Shown here: positions 7,109 through 15,148 of the stretch, piece after piece
How the letters are laid out: each line of letters starts with the position of its first letter
Position numbering within the stretch: position 1 is the first letter of the stretch
Assembly (NCBI RefSeq): GCF_900187965.1
Contig: NZ_FZNL01000005.1
Coordinates: forward strand, 62,001-126,000
Reading direction: 5' to 3'
DNA from: Flavobacterium sp. ov086
GTDB lineage: Bacteria; Bacteroidota; Bacteroidia; Flavobacteriales; Flavobacteriaceae
DNA length: 64,000 nt
Translations under genes and position numbers: made by a program
Notes under the pieces: model-generated
The model's input: the letters and a program-made list of their open reading frames with translations, nothing else
Database searches by the model: none
Told to the model about the DNA's origin: nothing

Positions 7109-7492
7109 TCACCTGCTTTTTTTTAAGTAATCATTTGCCATTTTTTTTGTTTTATCATCCAAAACTTTTTTATCGTGTGTAAGAATATCATACACATCAT
7201 AGGAAGCTCTTTTATAATTATATTTATTAGACATAATCAAAGAATAATAAAGCAATCCTGTAACTTTTTGTCCACCTATATAATAAATCCCTTTTAATTC
7301 ATTATATGCTAGCGTATCACCGTTAAACAGGGCACGATTCTCTAAACTATCCATTAATTTTTGATTAGATAATTTTTTCTTAAAAAAAGTTCCAGAGTTT
7401 TCAGATGTAATATTAACTTTCGCCTCTTCCTTTTTGTTGCATGCAAAAGCTAGCGCTAAGATCACAACAATTAGTATAATATTTGATTTCAT
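7109..7492 (-). CDS. small lipoprotein, hypothetical
   Basis: A 127-residue protein with a signal peptide ending in a lipobox (LAFAC, Cys18) and a charged, Lys-rich mature part that follows it. It is probably anchored in the outer or inner membrane facing the periplasm. No domain is recognised. It is convergent with the DUF4833 gene, with 72 bp between the stops. A degraded GTCTCCCGAC motif resembling the palindrome at 10627 lies at about 7590 upstream. Confidence 0.65.
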   Translation of the reverse strand: MKSNIILIVVILALAFACNKKEEAKVNITSENSGTFFKKKLSNQKLMDSLENRALFNGDTLAYNELKGIYYIGGQKVTGLLYYSLIMSNKYNYKRASYDVYDILTHDKKVLDDKTKKMANDYLKKSR

Positions 7493-7795
7493 AATTTTTT
7501 ATTATATTAAATTTTCTGCTATAAATTTCATGCCCATTCTTATATGGTAGTAAATCTTTGTTCTGTAGAAACTATAAATCTGATAGTAGTCTCCCGACTT
7601 TTTACTGTTAGTTCTTATTTATTGCCTTAGATTTTTTTTACATTCAGGAAAAATATTCTAAGAAAATTAGTTTTAAAGTCAGAGGCAATATAAACAAAAA
7701 AAAAATTAATTGAGGTATTAAATTGTAACACTCAGCAAAATTTGCAGTCTTTGATACTGATTATTTACATTTCATTAATAACTAATTCACTACAT

Positions 7796-9064
7796 ATGAA
7801 TAATATCGTTCGCACTTTCCTGACATTTTTTATTGTCCTGAGTTTACACTGTTCTGTTGTTAATGGGCAAGAAACCAAACAAACTAAAAATGCTTTGGCG
7901 TTCATCAATGCCACTATATATGTTTCACCAACCGATCCGGCGATTCTTGAAGGAATCGTAGTTATTGAGAATGATAAAATAATTGCAGTTGGTAAAAAGA
8001 ACGAGGTAAAACTACCAGAGAACGCCAAACTAATTGACTGCAAGGATTTAACAATTACAGCGGGATTCTGGAATAGTCACGTTCATTTTACCGATCCAAA
8101 AATTGCCAATGCGCCAAGTTTAAGTAATAGTGAATTATCCAATTATCTTGAACAATTTTTAATCAAATATGGATTTACCTATGCCTTTGATATAGGTTCG
8201 TTTCCAGATAACACAAATAATATAAGACAACGAATTAACAACGGTTCCATCTCAGGTCCTCTCATTCTGACTACCGGTCTTCCGCTTACAGCAGAGGATG
8301 GCACTCCTTTCTATGTGAAAGCAATGAATATAAAATTGCCGGAACTGACTTCTGTAGATGTCGCTGTAAAAATCGTAAACCAAAATATTGCTGCGGGTTT
8401 AGATGGAATAAAAATATTTTCCGGATCTCCTATGGGACCCGGAAAAGCCGAAAAGATGATGCCTGTAGAAATAGCGAAAGCTGTTATCAATACTGCCCAC
8501 AAAAAAGGCAAACTCGTTTTTGCACATCCTTCTGTAAATGACGGGATTTTAGTTTCATTAGAATCCGGTGTCGATATACTGGCACATACCACTCCTGACG
8601 GCGGACTGGCTTGGGATAGTCAAATGATTCGACAAATGGTTAAAAAGAATTTATATCTAATTCCAACCCTAAAACTTTGGAAGTGGAGTTTAGCTAACAA
8701 TAATCAATCGCCGCAACAAATTGAAGATTTTGTTTCTATCGCTATTGGGCAAGTAAAAGATTTTAATGAAGCAGGAGGAAAACTTTTATTTGGAACTGAT
8801 ATTGGTTTCATGGATGATTTTGACCCAACAGATGAGTATGTTTATTTGCAAAAGGCACAACTTAATTTCCGACAGATTCTGGCAATGCTTACTACAATAC
8901 CCTCAGAAAAATATGGTTTTTCAAAGCAATATGGCAAACTTGCTGTTGGCATGACTGCAGATATGGTGGTTTTTAATGGAAATCCGGAACTAGACATCAG
9001 AACTTTGGCGGATGTAAAATATACGGTTAGAAAAGGTGAAATTGTATATACAAAAAAAGACTGA
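7796..9064 (+). CDS. secreted amidohydrolase family protein
   Basis: A 422-residue protein from the chosen ATG at 7796. An upstream in-frame ATG at 7742 adds 18 residues, but the signal peptide (MNNIVRTFLTFF...VVNGQ) starts here. Amidohydrolase metal motifs are present: HVHF (HxH), Lys in GIKIF, HPSV, AHTTP and GTDIGF (catalytic Asp). The C-terminal KLAVGMTADMVVFNGNP is the usual composite-domain ending. It hydrolyses an amide or related bond, probably in the periplasm, in the imidazolonepropionase/prolidase-like branch. The substrate is unknown. No operon partner is seen. Confidence 0.85.
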   Translation: MNNIVRTFLTFFIVLSLHCSVVNGQETKQTKNALAFINATIYVSPTDPAILEGIVVIENDKIIAVGKKNEVKLPENAKLIDCKDLTITAGFWNSHVHFTDPKIANAPSLSNSELSNYLEQFLIKYGFTYAFDIGSFPDNTNNIRQRINNGSISGPLILTTGLPLTAEDGTPFYVKAMNIKLPELTSVDVAVKIVNQNIAAGLDGIKIFSGSPMGPGKAEKMMPVEIAKAVINTAHKKGKLVFAHPSVNDGILVSLESGVDILAHTTPDGGLAWDSQMIRQMVKKNLYLIPTLKLWKWSLANNNQSPQQIEDFVSIAIGQVKDFNEAGGKLLFGTDIGFMDDFDPTDEYVYLQKAQLNFRQILAMLTTIPSEKYGFSKQYGKLAVGMTADMVVFNGNPELDIRTLADVKYTVRKGEIVYTKKD

Positions 9065-9090
9065 TTCTAAGATTATAACAGCGTAAAGAA

Positions 9091-9114
9091 GAACACTTTG
9101 GAGAGCGGGGTATT
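9091..9114 (+). repeat. Left direct repeat flanking the cassette block
   Basis: GAACACTTTGGAGAGCGGGG plus TATT here matches 10741-10764 in the same orientation (20 of 24 positions). The pair brackets the three-gene cassette block and the palindrome. Part of it (AGAACACTTTGGAGAGC) also occurs inverted at 10584-10600. Confidence 0.6.
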
Positions 9115-9190
9115 CAATAAATTAAAAGCCCTTAGGATCATTTATAAGTTTATTATTATATATTTGAAAATAAATAAACACTGAAATTTG

Positions 9191-9228
9191 TCAGACATAG
9201 CGACCCAATTTAGGAGTGCTATGTCTGA
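9191..9228. repeat. Hairpin TCAGACATAGC / GCTATGTCTGA
   Basis: An 11-bp perfect inverted repeat with a 16-nt loop; a further GTCAGACATA follows at 9233. There is no clear T run, so it may be a processing or recombination site rather than a terminator for the amidohydrolase gene. It sits immediately before the first cassette boundary. Confidence 0.55.
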
Positions 9229-9249
9229 TGTCGTCAGACATATATACAA

Positions 9250-9264
9250 GTTAGCAGTAATGCA
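9250..9264 (+). repeat. Left boundary of cassette 1 (GTTAGCAGTAATGCA)
   Basis: This 15-mer is the inverted copy of TGCACTACTGCTAAC at 9816-9830 (14 of 15 positions). The two define a unit of about 580 bp with one small gene. In integrons the first bases of a cassette are complementary to the 5' end of that cassette's own attC, which is the relation seen here. Confidence 0.5.
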
Positions 9265-9326
9265 CCCGCAGAATCGAGAAAAACCCAAAAAAATAACAAA
9301 TAAAAATTCAAATAAATAGATTGAAA

Positions 9327-9803
9327 ATGAGAAAAATTTTGATTTTTATTTCAATATTGTTTTTTGCTAATTGCAATAAACCAAATACAGAAGTTATGAA
9401 ATTAGTTGAATTATTAAAAACTGAAAAAATTATCGCAAGCTATTTTCAAGGAAATAAAATATCGGTATTATTGGATGAAGTTGACCAAAGTAATAACTAT
9501 CAGAATCTATTAAAGATTGCTACAGACGAAGATTTAATTTACTTGACTGACAATGAATATCCAATTATACGTTGTATTGCATTTAAAGGGTTAAATAGCC
9601 GAAACAATACGCGAATTAGAGAAATATTATACAATCATAAAAATGATAATTCTGAAGTTGAATGTAGTAACGGTGCATGTTTAACTAATCAAATAAAAGT
9701 GAAAGAATTTATGCTTGAGCAATTAAATCCTGAAACAACTTCCAAATATAGATTTAATTTAGAAAAATTTGAGAGTATCACGAAAATGTATGAAAAGGAA
9801 TAA
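9327..9803 (+). CDS. lipoprotein with HEAT-like segment (cassette 1 gene)
   Basis: A 158-residue protein from ATG at 9327 (a TTG two codons upstream is less likely). It has a signal peptide and lipobox FFANC (Cys16), so it is lipidated. The middle (YPIIRCIAFKGLNSRNNTRI) resembles a HEAT-type helix pair. Cys residues in VECSNGACL could form a disulphide in the periplasm. It is more AT-rich than the flanking metabolic genes, consistent with a cassette origin. Function unknown. Confidence 0.6.
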   Translation: MRKILIFISILFFANCNKPNTEVMKLVELLKTEKIIASYFQGNKISVLLDEVDQSNNYQNLLKIATDEDLIYLTDNEYPIIRCIAFKGLNSRNNTRIREILYNHKNDNSEVECSNGACLTNQIKVKEFMLEQLNPETTSKYRFNLEKFESITKMYEKE

Positions 9804-9815
9804 TTAGTATTAAAA

Positions 9816-9964
9816 TGCACTACTGCTAACAGCCACTACAACGGATTTGGGCATTTGGCTTAATGGAAAGTTGGTTTTGTATTTGGGATGATTTGGCAAA
9901 TCCGAATAATGGGCTTAATTTAGTCCCAAACCCGCTGTAGTACCAGAACGTTGTGTGCTAGTTT
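9816..9964. repeat. attC-like imperfect palindrome between cassettes 1 and 2
   Basis: The site runs from TGCACTACTGCTAAC (9816-9830) to GTTGTGTGCTAGTTT (9950-9964). Inside, CACTACAACGGATTTGGG (9834-9851) pairs with CCCAAACCCGCTGTAGT (9925-9941) with few mismatches. It has AAC near the left and GTT near the right end, as in attC sites, but the cores do not fit the strict RYYYAAC/GTTRRRY consensus. A related copy follows at 10472-10590. Size and fold are like integron attC sites. Confidence 0.55.
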
Positions 9965-10007
9965 ACCAGAAAATTTAGGGTTAAAAGAAAACAGATAAAA
10001 TCAATAA

Positions 10008-10205
10008 ATGGAAAATCCTTTCAATAGAATTAAAACTACAATTATATTTTTTATAGCATATTTTTTATTGGCAATACTAGTAAATATTTTGGTTCCGGGA
10101 GATATGTGTAATCCAGGCGGAGGATTTGCGATGATATTTCTGCTAGTTCCAATATCAATAATATTGATTTTATTTAGAATTGTAAAATATTACCGTGAAC
10201 ATTAA
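10008..10205 (+). CDS. small two-helix membrane protein (cassette 2)
   Basis: A 65-residue protein with two hydrophobic segments (about 10-29 and 40-58) separated by the short polar loop GDMCNPGGGF. It ends with a basic tail. It is an inner-membrane protein of unknown function, first gene of the second cassette-like unit. It is 28 bp upstream of the zinc-ribbon gene, so the two are probably co-transcribed. Confidence 0.55.
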   Translation: MENPFNRIKTTIIFFIAYFLLAILVNILVPGDMCNPGGGFAMIFLLVPISIILILFRIVKYYREH

Positions 10206-10233
10206 TTGTCAAAAGGACTCATAAAAATTTAAA

Positions 10234-10470
10234 ATGGCTACACAAATTTGTCCAAAATGTAAAACAGATAATTTTGGTTGGTATATTGACGAAGAAGAGA
10301 CTCCGCGAACAATATGGTGCTGTCTAAATTGTAAATACATTGCATTTGAAAATGAAAGTGATATAAGAAAATGTCTGAAGTGTAATCAAAAAACAGAAAC
10401 GAAGTTAAAAGACAAAATTGAAGAATTTTGGTGGTGTAGTAATTGCAATACAACAACAGAAATTGAATAA
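10234..10470 (+). CDS. double zinc-ribbon small protein (cassette 2)
   Basis: A 78-residue cytoplasmic protein with four Cys knuckles: CPKC near residue 6, CLNC near 30, CLKC near 48 and CSNC near 69. These would form two zinc ribbons (knuckles 1 and 2, 3 and 4). Such ribbons bind nucleic acid or proteins. It ends 2 bp before the AAACCAGCACACAAC cassette boundary. Function unknown. Confidence 0.6.
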   Translation: MATQICPKCKTDNFGWYIDEEETPRTIWCCLNCKYIAFENESDIRKCLKCNQKTETKLKDKIEEFWWCSNCNTTTEIE

Positions 10471-10471
10471 A

Positions 10472-10590
10472 AAACCAGCACACAACAGTTACTACAACCA
10501 ATTTGGGCAATAGGCTTATTGGAAAGATGGTTTTGTATTTGGAATATCTGGCAAATCCGAAGAATGGACTTAATTTAGTCCCAGCTCTCC
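10472..10590. repeat. attC-like site 2, right half degenerate
   Basis: AAACCAGCACACAAC (10472-10486) is the inverted copy of cassette 2's left boundary at 9950-9964 (14 of 15). The body (TACTACAACCAATTTGGGCA, then GGTTTTGTATTTGGAAT and CTTAATTTAGTCCCA) follows the 9830-9927 site closely. After TCCCA it diverges into AGCTCTCCGAAGTGTTCT, so the final right arm is lost or replaced. Confidence 0.55.
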
Positions 10591-10626
10591 GAAGTGTTCT
10601 TTATTTATAAAATATGCTGATCGCTG

Positions 10627-10728
10627 CGAAGTCTCCCGACTTCGTACCCACTCCAATAATCTACAAAGAGAATCAAAAAAGAAAAATGGAACGGAATGTA
10701 GCAACGGGTACGAAGTCGGGAGACTTCG
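10627..10728. repeat. 23-bp perfect inverted repeat with self-complementary arms
   Basis: CGAAGTCTCCCGACTTCG plus TACCC (10627-10649) is the exact reverse complement of 10706-10728. Each arm is itself a small palindrome (CGAAGTC / GACTTCG around CCC), so the DNA could form a cruciform. Decayed relatives appear near 7590 and 13160. It lies between the cassette block and the TonB receptor gene's 3' end. Confidence 0.75.
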
Positions 10729-10740
10729 TACAGTAAGTGC

Positions 10741-10764
10741 GAGCACTTCGTAGAGCGGGGAATT
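10741..10764 (+). repeat. Right direct repeat flanking the cassette block
   Basis: GAGCACTTCGTAGAGCGGGG plus AATT, a copy of 9091-9114 with four differences in 24 positions. It may mark the far end of an inserted or hitch-hiking segment. Confidence 0.55.
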
Positions 10765-10795
10765 TATATGTAAAAATGTTTTACAAATTTGAACA

Positions 10796-12967
10796 CTAGA
10801 ATGCCTGAGTAAAGCTTACAGTCAAGCGAGTACCATTTTCTTTCACATAATTCATATTATTAGACTGCCATTGTGAAATTACAGTATAATAGTCTTTATT
10901 GAATAGATTCTCAACACCAAAACGGAAAGTACTTTTTTCTCTGAAAGTATAACTAGACGAAAGATTAAATGCAGTGAAAGATTTTATTGGTCCTGTTCCA
11001 TAAGTATAAGCTCCGTTAACAGGTTCAAATCTATCTCTTCCTGTTGTACTTGTCATTTGCAAAAATATTGACCAAGCTTCAAGAGGTCTGAAAACGGTAT
11101 AAGCTGCTATTTTAGGCGGATTTATACGATCTCCTCCTAAATATACTTTTTTGTCTGCAAGTTCACGTTTTCCTTCAGTAAAGGAATAATTGGCTCCGAT
11201 ATCGACTTTTGGATGAAGACGATATTTTGCTGACAATTCAAAGCCGTAAATTTTCTCCGGTGAACGTGAAATCTGCGGATTACCATCAACATAAACATAA
11301 GAAGCTCCTAATTTTGAAGTACTGTAATAAACAGCTCCTTCATAAGTAAGTTTATCAAAAGCTCCGGAGAATCCAAATTCATAATTATTAGCCGTAACTG
11401 CTTTTATCGAAGTATTACTAACTGTGTTTTCTTTCGCAGCGCGCAAAACCAAACCTAAATCGGCAACGCTGAAACTTTGAGAAAAACTAACAAAAGGTTT
11501 AAATAAAGACCATTTTGTATAACGCAATCCCGCATTAAACATAAGTGCGCTGAAATCTAATGCTCCGCCATTAACAGCAATACCGCCGCCTACATAAGTT
11601 CCGTTTACATAATTACGAATTCCAATTGTCGTATAATCCGGCACATCGATATTTACATTTTCGAGCCTTAAGCCGGTTTTTAATACTAAGTTTGGTCCGA
11701 ACATATTTTTAAGCTGAAAATATGGTGCAAGGTTTGTCATATTCATTTCAGGAATTACCACTCTGTTATCAGTAAGATGTGTATCTGTCACATCTGAAAG
11801 TATATCCAGCCCATAAGTTAAATTACCTGAAATAAGAGAACTAAACTCATATGGAGTGTTTAAATTTAAACGGAAACCAAATTTCTTACTTTGCGTTGCT
11901 GGTTGTCCATTATTTTCAAAAAAGTCGCTATAGTTAATTAGAGTAAGGTAATCCTGAAAATAAAGAGTAGCATTAAGATCTGTTTTTCCAATTAAGTTCT
12001 TTCCAATATAACTTAAACTTGCATTGTGGTTGTAAGGCGTTCCTTCCGGATCTCCAGGGCGTTGTCCTTTAACTCCTGTAGTTGGCGAATCAAAATTGCC
12101 ATAAACACCGGCTTTTGCAACGTAATCCGTATGCTGAGTACTTTCGAAATAGTTATACATGAATTCCAATCGATTATTATCATTAAAGTCGTAACCAATT
12201 TTCGCAAAAGCGTTCCAATTTTTAAGATCATTCATTCCGTATTCTGGAGAAAGTACACGGCCTTTAGCATCGCGATAAAGTCCGGTCTCTTCATAGCGTC
12301 CACTTACTACATAATCTAATTTCTTTACTTTTCCTGTAAATAGTTGAGAAACAAAGAAACCAGCTGTTCCTTTAGGTTTGATAAGAGAGAAAGCTGTTCC
12401 CAGCTCTGTTGATCCGCTTATTGCCTTGTCTGTATTCGCTTTTTTAGTGATATAATTAATCAAACCACCATCTGCACCATTACCATAAATAGCAGTTGCA
12501 CCTTTAATCACTTCTACACGGTCTAATACAGTAGGATCAAGAGAGCGCATGTCTTTTGCCCCGTCTCTTAAAGGTGTAGATTGCGGAATCCCATCAATCA
12601 TAACCAATACACGGCGACCACGAAGAGTTTGCCCTAAATTTTGAGTTCTATTAGTTGTAAACCCTAAACCAGGTACCGTTGCACCAAGGATATCACTAAG
12701 ATTAGAACTTATACTTAATTGCTGTTGTATTTGTTTTTTAGATAAAAGAGTAACAGAAGAGGGGACTTCATCTAAAATCTCTGCCTTTCTCGATGCAGAA
12801 ACGACAATTTCCTGCAATTCATTATCAGCCGATGAGATGCTATCTTGGCTTTTGGCATTTACGCTTTTTTCTTTTTCGTTATTCTTGTTGGTTTTAGAAA
12901 TCTGTTGTGCAGAAAGTGAACTTATGGAAAAGAACACCACTAGTAGTAAAATAGAAAAATGCTTCAT
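10796..12967 (-). CDS. TonB-dependent outer-membrane receptor
   Basis: A 723-residue receptor with a signal peptide (MKHFSILLLVVFF...LSAQQ). A plug domain starts near EIVVSASRKAEILDEVPSSV at about 53-72, containing DGIPQSTPLRDG and VEVIKGATAIYGNGADGG. A 22-strand-type barrel follows and ends LTVSFTQAF with the terminal Phe required for outer-membrane insertion. There is no N-terminal signalling domain or CarboxypepD-like domain. It resembles siderophore or metal-chelate receptors of the FecA/FhuE type rather than SusC. No ligand-processing gene is adjacent, so the ligand is undetermined. Confidence 0.85.
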   Translation of the reverse strand: MKHFSILLLVVFFSISSLSAQQISKTNKNNEKEKSVNAKSQDSISSADNELQEIVVSASRKAEILDEVPSSVTLLSKKQIQQQLSISSNLSDILGATVPGLGFTTNRTQNLGQTLRGRRVLVMIDGIPQSTPLRDGAKDMRSLDPTVLDRVEVIKGATAIYGNGADGGLINYITKKANTDKAISGSTELGTAFSLIKPKGTAGFFVSQLFTGKVKKLDYVVSGRYEETGLYRDAKGRVLSPEYGMNDLKNWNAFAKIGYDFNDNNRLEFMYNYFESTQHTDYVAKAGVYGNFDSPTTGVKGQRPGDPEGTPYNHNASLSYIGKNLIGKTDLNATLYFQDYLTLINYSDFFENNGQPATQSKKFGFRLNLNTPYEFSSLISGNLTYGLDILSDVTDTHLTDNRVVIPEMNMTNLAPYFQLKNMFGPNLVLKTGLRLENVNIDVPDYTTIGIRNYVNGTYVGGGIAVNGGALDFSALMFNAGLRYTKWSLFKPFVSFSQSFSVADLGLVLRAAKENTVSNTSIKAVTANNYEFGFSGAFDKLTYEGAVYYSTSKLGASYVYVDGNPQISRSPEKIYGFELSAKYRLHPKVDIGANYSFTEGKRELADKKVYLGGDRINPPKIAAYTVFRPLEAWSIFLQMTSTTGRDRFEPVNGAYTYGTGPIKSFTAFNLSSSYTFREKSTFRFGVENLFNKDYYTVISQWQSNNMNYVKENGTRLTVSFTQAF

Positions 12968-13204
12968 TATTTATTTAGACTTGATTAAAATAAAGCAAAT
13001 GTAAATATTACAATTTATTTAAACAATTAAAATTTCCTTATTTGAGGTCTGTTTTTTTAGATTTAAAAATAAGTTAATACAGCAAATAATAGTTACAATG
13101 ATGGCGCTTACAGGTAAAATTTACCCGCTCTTTGAATAGTTCTTATGAAAAGTAAAGGCGAATGTCTCCTGACTTCGCAACCGTAAATAATGGTCTAAAA
13201 CAAA

Positions 13205-13226
13205 AAAGAGACTCGAAAGTCTCTTT
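13205..13226 (-). terminator. Rho-independent terminator after the XRE gene
   Basis: AAAGAGACT, loop CGAA, AGTCTCTTT form a perfect 9-bp stem with a tetraloop 28 bp beyond the XRE stop. On the minus strand it is followed by TTTTGTTTT. Confidence 0.75.
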
Positions 13227-13253
13227 ATAGAATTAATATATCTTTATAAATAA

Positions 13254-13661
13254 TTATTTATTGATTAGTTTTTCAAGCCTCGCCATCATTTCATCTTTCT
13301 CTTTTAGCATACGCTCATATAACGCAATTTTTTCTTCGTGAAGTTGGATCAATTTTTCTATTGGATTAACATTAAATGTTGCACTATGACCTGTATTAAA
13401 AAAAGCTCCATTATCAAAAGTATTAGAAATAATATTTATCGCTTGCTCTTCATCGAAATTCTGAAAAGCTTCAACTGGAATTTTTAATACGGCAGAGATT
13501 TGTTTCAGCAGGTGGTCTTCAATTACATCTTTTTGCTCCAGCATAGAAATTTTCTTTTGGTTCCAGTCTTCTCCCAGATCATAAGCTAATGCTTCCTGTT
13601 TTATGTTAAGCATTTCTCTGAAACGTTTTACGTTTCTTCCCTGATGTATTTTCTGTTCCAT
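13254..13661 (-). CDS. XRE-family HTH regulator with coiled-coil tail
   Basis: A 135-residue protein from ATG at 13661; the in-frame ATG at 13727 adds 22 residues with no HTH homology. Residues about 8-65 form an XRE helix-turn-helix (RNVKRFREMLNIKQEALAYD, then KISMLEQ). The C-terminal 40 residues (LIQLHEEKIALYERMLKEKD) form a predicted coiled coil, probably for dimerisation. It is a cytoplasmic DNA-binding regulator with unknown targets. The 370 bp upstream (13662-14030) hold only AT-rich sequence. Confidence 0.75.
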   Translation of the reverse strand: MEQKIHQGRNVKRFREMLNIKQEALAYDLGEDWNQKKISMLEQKDVIEDHLLKQISAVLKIPVEAFQNFDEEQAINIISNTFDNGAFFNTGHSATFNVNPIEKLIQLHEEKIALYERMLKEKDEMMARLEKLINK

Positions 13662-14030
13662 AATGAATATCAATTTTTCTAAAGGCTCAAAGATAAAGCC
13701 ATTTGGATTAAAAATCCTGAATTTCAAAGATAAAAAAATATCCCATAAAACATCCTTTTTGTCAGATATTATACCAGTTATATTTTACTACAATCGGTAT
13801 TATACCCGCTTTTTTAGGCTTTTTTTGAAAACTTTGTTTTTTCTTTAGTTTAGGCTTTTCGCAGAGTTTAATATATTCGAAACTAACTTTCCAGAGCTTT
13901 ATTTTGCTTTATTTTTTGTTTATGAAAATTTCTTTTGTCTGTTTGTCGTTTTTTCATTTCAACAAAATTGCGGGTTATATCAAATTTTAAGCAATAATCA
14001 TTTCTTCCTGAAAAGTAGCATATACGGTTT
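13662..14030. other. Intergenic region, nothing recognised
   Basis: AT-rich spacer between the XRE start and the membrane protein stop. No ORF with plausible coding character, repeat match or strong hairpin was seen. Confidence 0.5.
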
Positions 14031-14669
14031 TTAGGATTTGCTCAAATATTTTGAAAAAACAGTATTGGTAATACCAAATAAAAAACCTAAATAAAAAATA
14101 AAAGAGCCGGGAATCATGATATAGGGATGCCAAAAATACAGATACCTCCAACCATAACCATGGTTTTCATTTATATAGCTATAAACCAATATTCCTGCTG
14201 CCAAAGCAATCAATAGTAATAGCCCAATCACAGTAAGCACTATGGTTTTTGCATTCGATTTCACTACATGTCCGTCTATATCAATGTATGGAGGTTTCGG
14301 TTCTCTGTTCGGCACAATCCCAGTGGTATTGCCCACTTCAAAGCGGCGTTGATGTGGTTTTAAGTCCATAAACTCAAACTCTTCCAAAACGGTTCCTTTT
14401 CTTTTTTTACCAGGCTCGAGCAATCGAATAAAGCCATTTTTTTTTGAAAGAGGATTAATTAAAAATAGCTTGATGTAATAAATAAATACGATAAACCAAA
14501 GTGCCGTGCCCACGCCAAGTAAAACAAATGCTTCGCTGGCAGATGTGTGAATCATCTCATAATCGTTTTTATGATGATCTCCTGCATAATGGAGAATGAG
14601 TGGCAGTCCAATAGCAAAAAATAACAAATAGAGTATCCAAAATATAATAAAGCCTTTCCAAAATTTCAT
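14031..14669 (-). CDS. hypothetical membrane protein, four TM segments
   Basis: A 212-residue protein with hydrophobic segments at about 6-26, 45-68, 142-164 and 180-203. A long polar loop between segments 2 and 3 includes basic and Pro-rich stretches (RREPKPPYIDIDGH-like). It is probably an inner-membrane protein. I do not recognise the family, and nothing in the context indicates a role. Confidence 0.6.
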   Translation of the reverse strand: MKFWKGFIIFWILYLLFFAIGLPLILHYAGDHHKNDYEMIHTSASEAFVLLGVGTALWFIVFIYYIKLFLINPLSKKNGFIRLLEPGKKRKGTVLEEFEFMDLKPHQRRFEVGNTTGIVPNREPKPPYIDIDGHVVKSNAKTIVLTVIGLLLLIALAAGILVYSYINENHGYGWRYLYFWHPYIMIPGSFIFYLGFLFGITNTVFSKYLSKS

Positions 14670-14854
14670 ATCATCAGGTTTTTCATAGATTAAAATAACG
14701 CTTCACTTTACTTTGTTAAAGATAAGTAATATTTTATTCTGACATTACCTCGTGGGTTTACTCCATGATTATTTATTATTATGAAATTTGGCTACTACAT
14801 AAATTATGGTATGATAACCGGAGCCATAAACATTGATTTGTGAGGTTTGGCGGC

Positions 14855-14995
14855 TTACGGTTCTTTACATACAACATGCCCAAATTTAGACCACAGATTT
14901 GTCAATTTAGGGATGAAAATATTTTGACCTTTACAGCCCAGTATTGTAAAAAGTAAAATGATGGCTGATAGAATTTTATTATTTTTCATTTTCAT
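14855..14995 (-). CDS. very short lipoprotein or lipoprotein remnant (46 aa)
   Basis: The reverse strand reads MKMKNNKILSAIILLFTILG followed by CKGQN, a good signal peptide with lipobox TILGC, then only about 25 more residues before TAA. Such a short mature part suggests a truncated lipoprotein gene, although a genuine small lipoprotein is possible. It is downstream of the frameshifted aldo/keto reductase and its terminator. Confidence 0.4.
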   Translation of the reverse strand: MKMKNNKILSAIILLFTILGCKGQNIFIPKLTNLWSKFGHVVCKEP

Positions 14996-15093
14996 ATAAT
15001 TTTATATTTTTATCATTCTGCTTCAATTTTACAGATGCATTTCCGTTCATTGAGATTTTTATTACAGTACATCTAGAGAACCATAAAAAAAAT

Positions 15094-15129
15094 ACAAGCC
15101 TCCAAAATCAAATGACTTTGGAGGCTTGT
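15094..15129 (-). terminator. Terminator of the aldo/keto reductase gene
   Basis: ACAAGCCTCCAAA (15094-15106) pairs perfectly with TTTGGAGGCTTGT (15117-15129) around a 10-nt loop. On the minus strand it is followed by ATTTTTTTTATGG, a strong U run. It lies 20 bp past the restored-frame stop at 15149, which supports that stop as the original gene end. Confidence 0.8.
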
Positions 15130-15148
15130 TTATCAGAACCTTGTTATT

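Noticed and set aside
10238..10510. 90-codon minus-strand ORF opposite the zinc-ribbon gene
   Set aside because: The plus-strand frame has four well-spaced Cys knuckles, a strong coding sign; the minus frame has none.
9816..10590. CRISPR array
   Set aside because: Only two related repeats of about 130 bp separated by genes; no short regular repeats or cas genes.
12026..12319. ORFs opposite the TonB receptor
   Set aside because: Shadow frames of a clear receptor gene.
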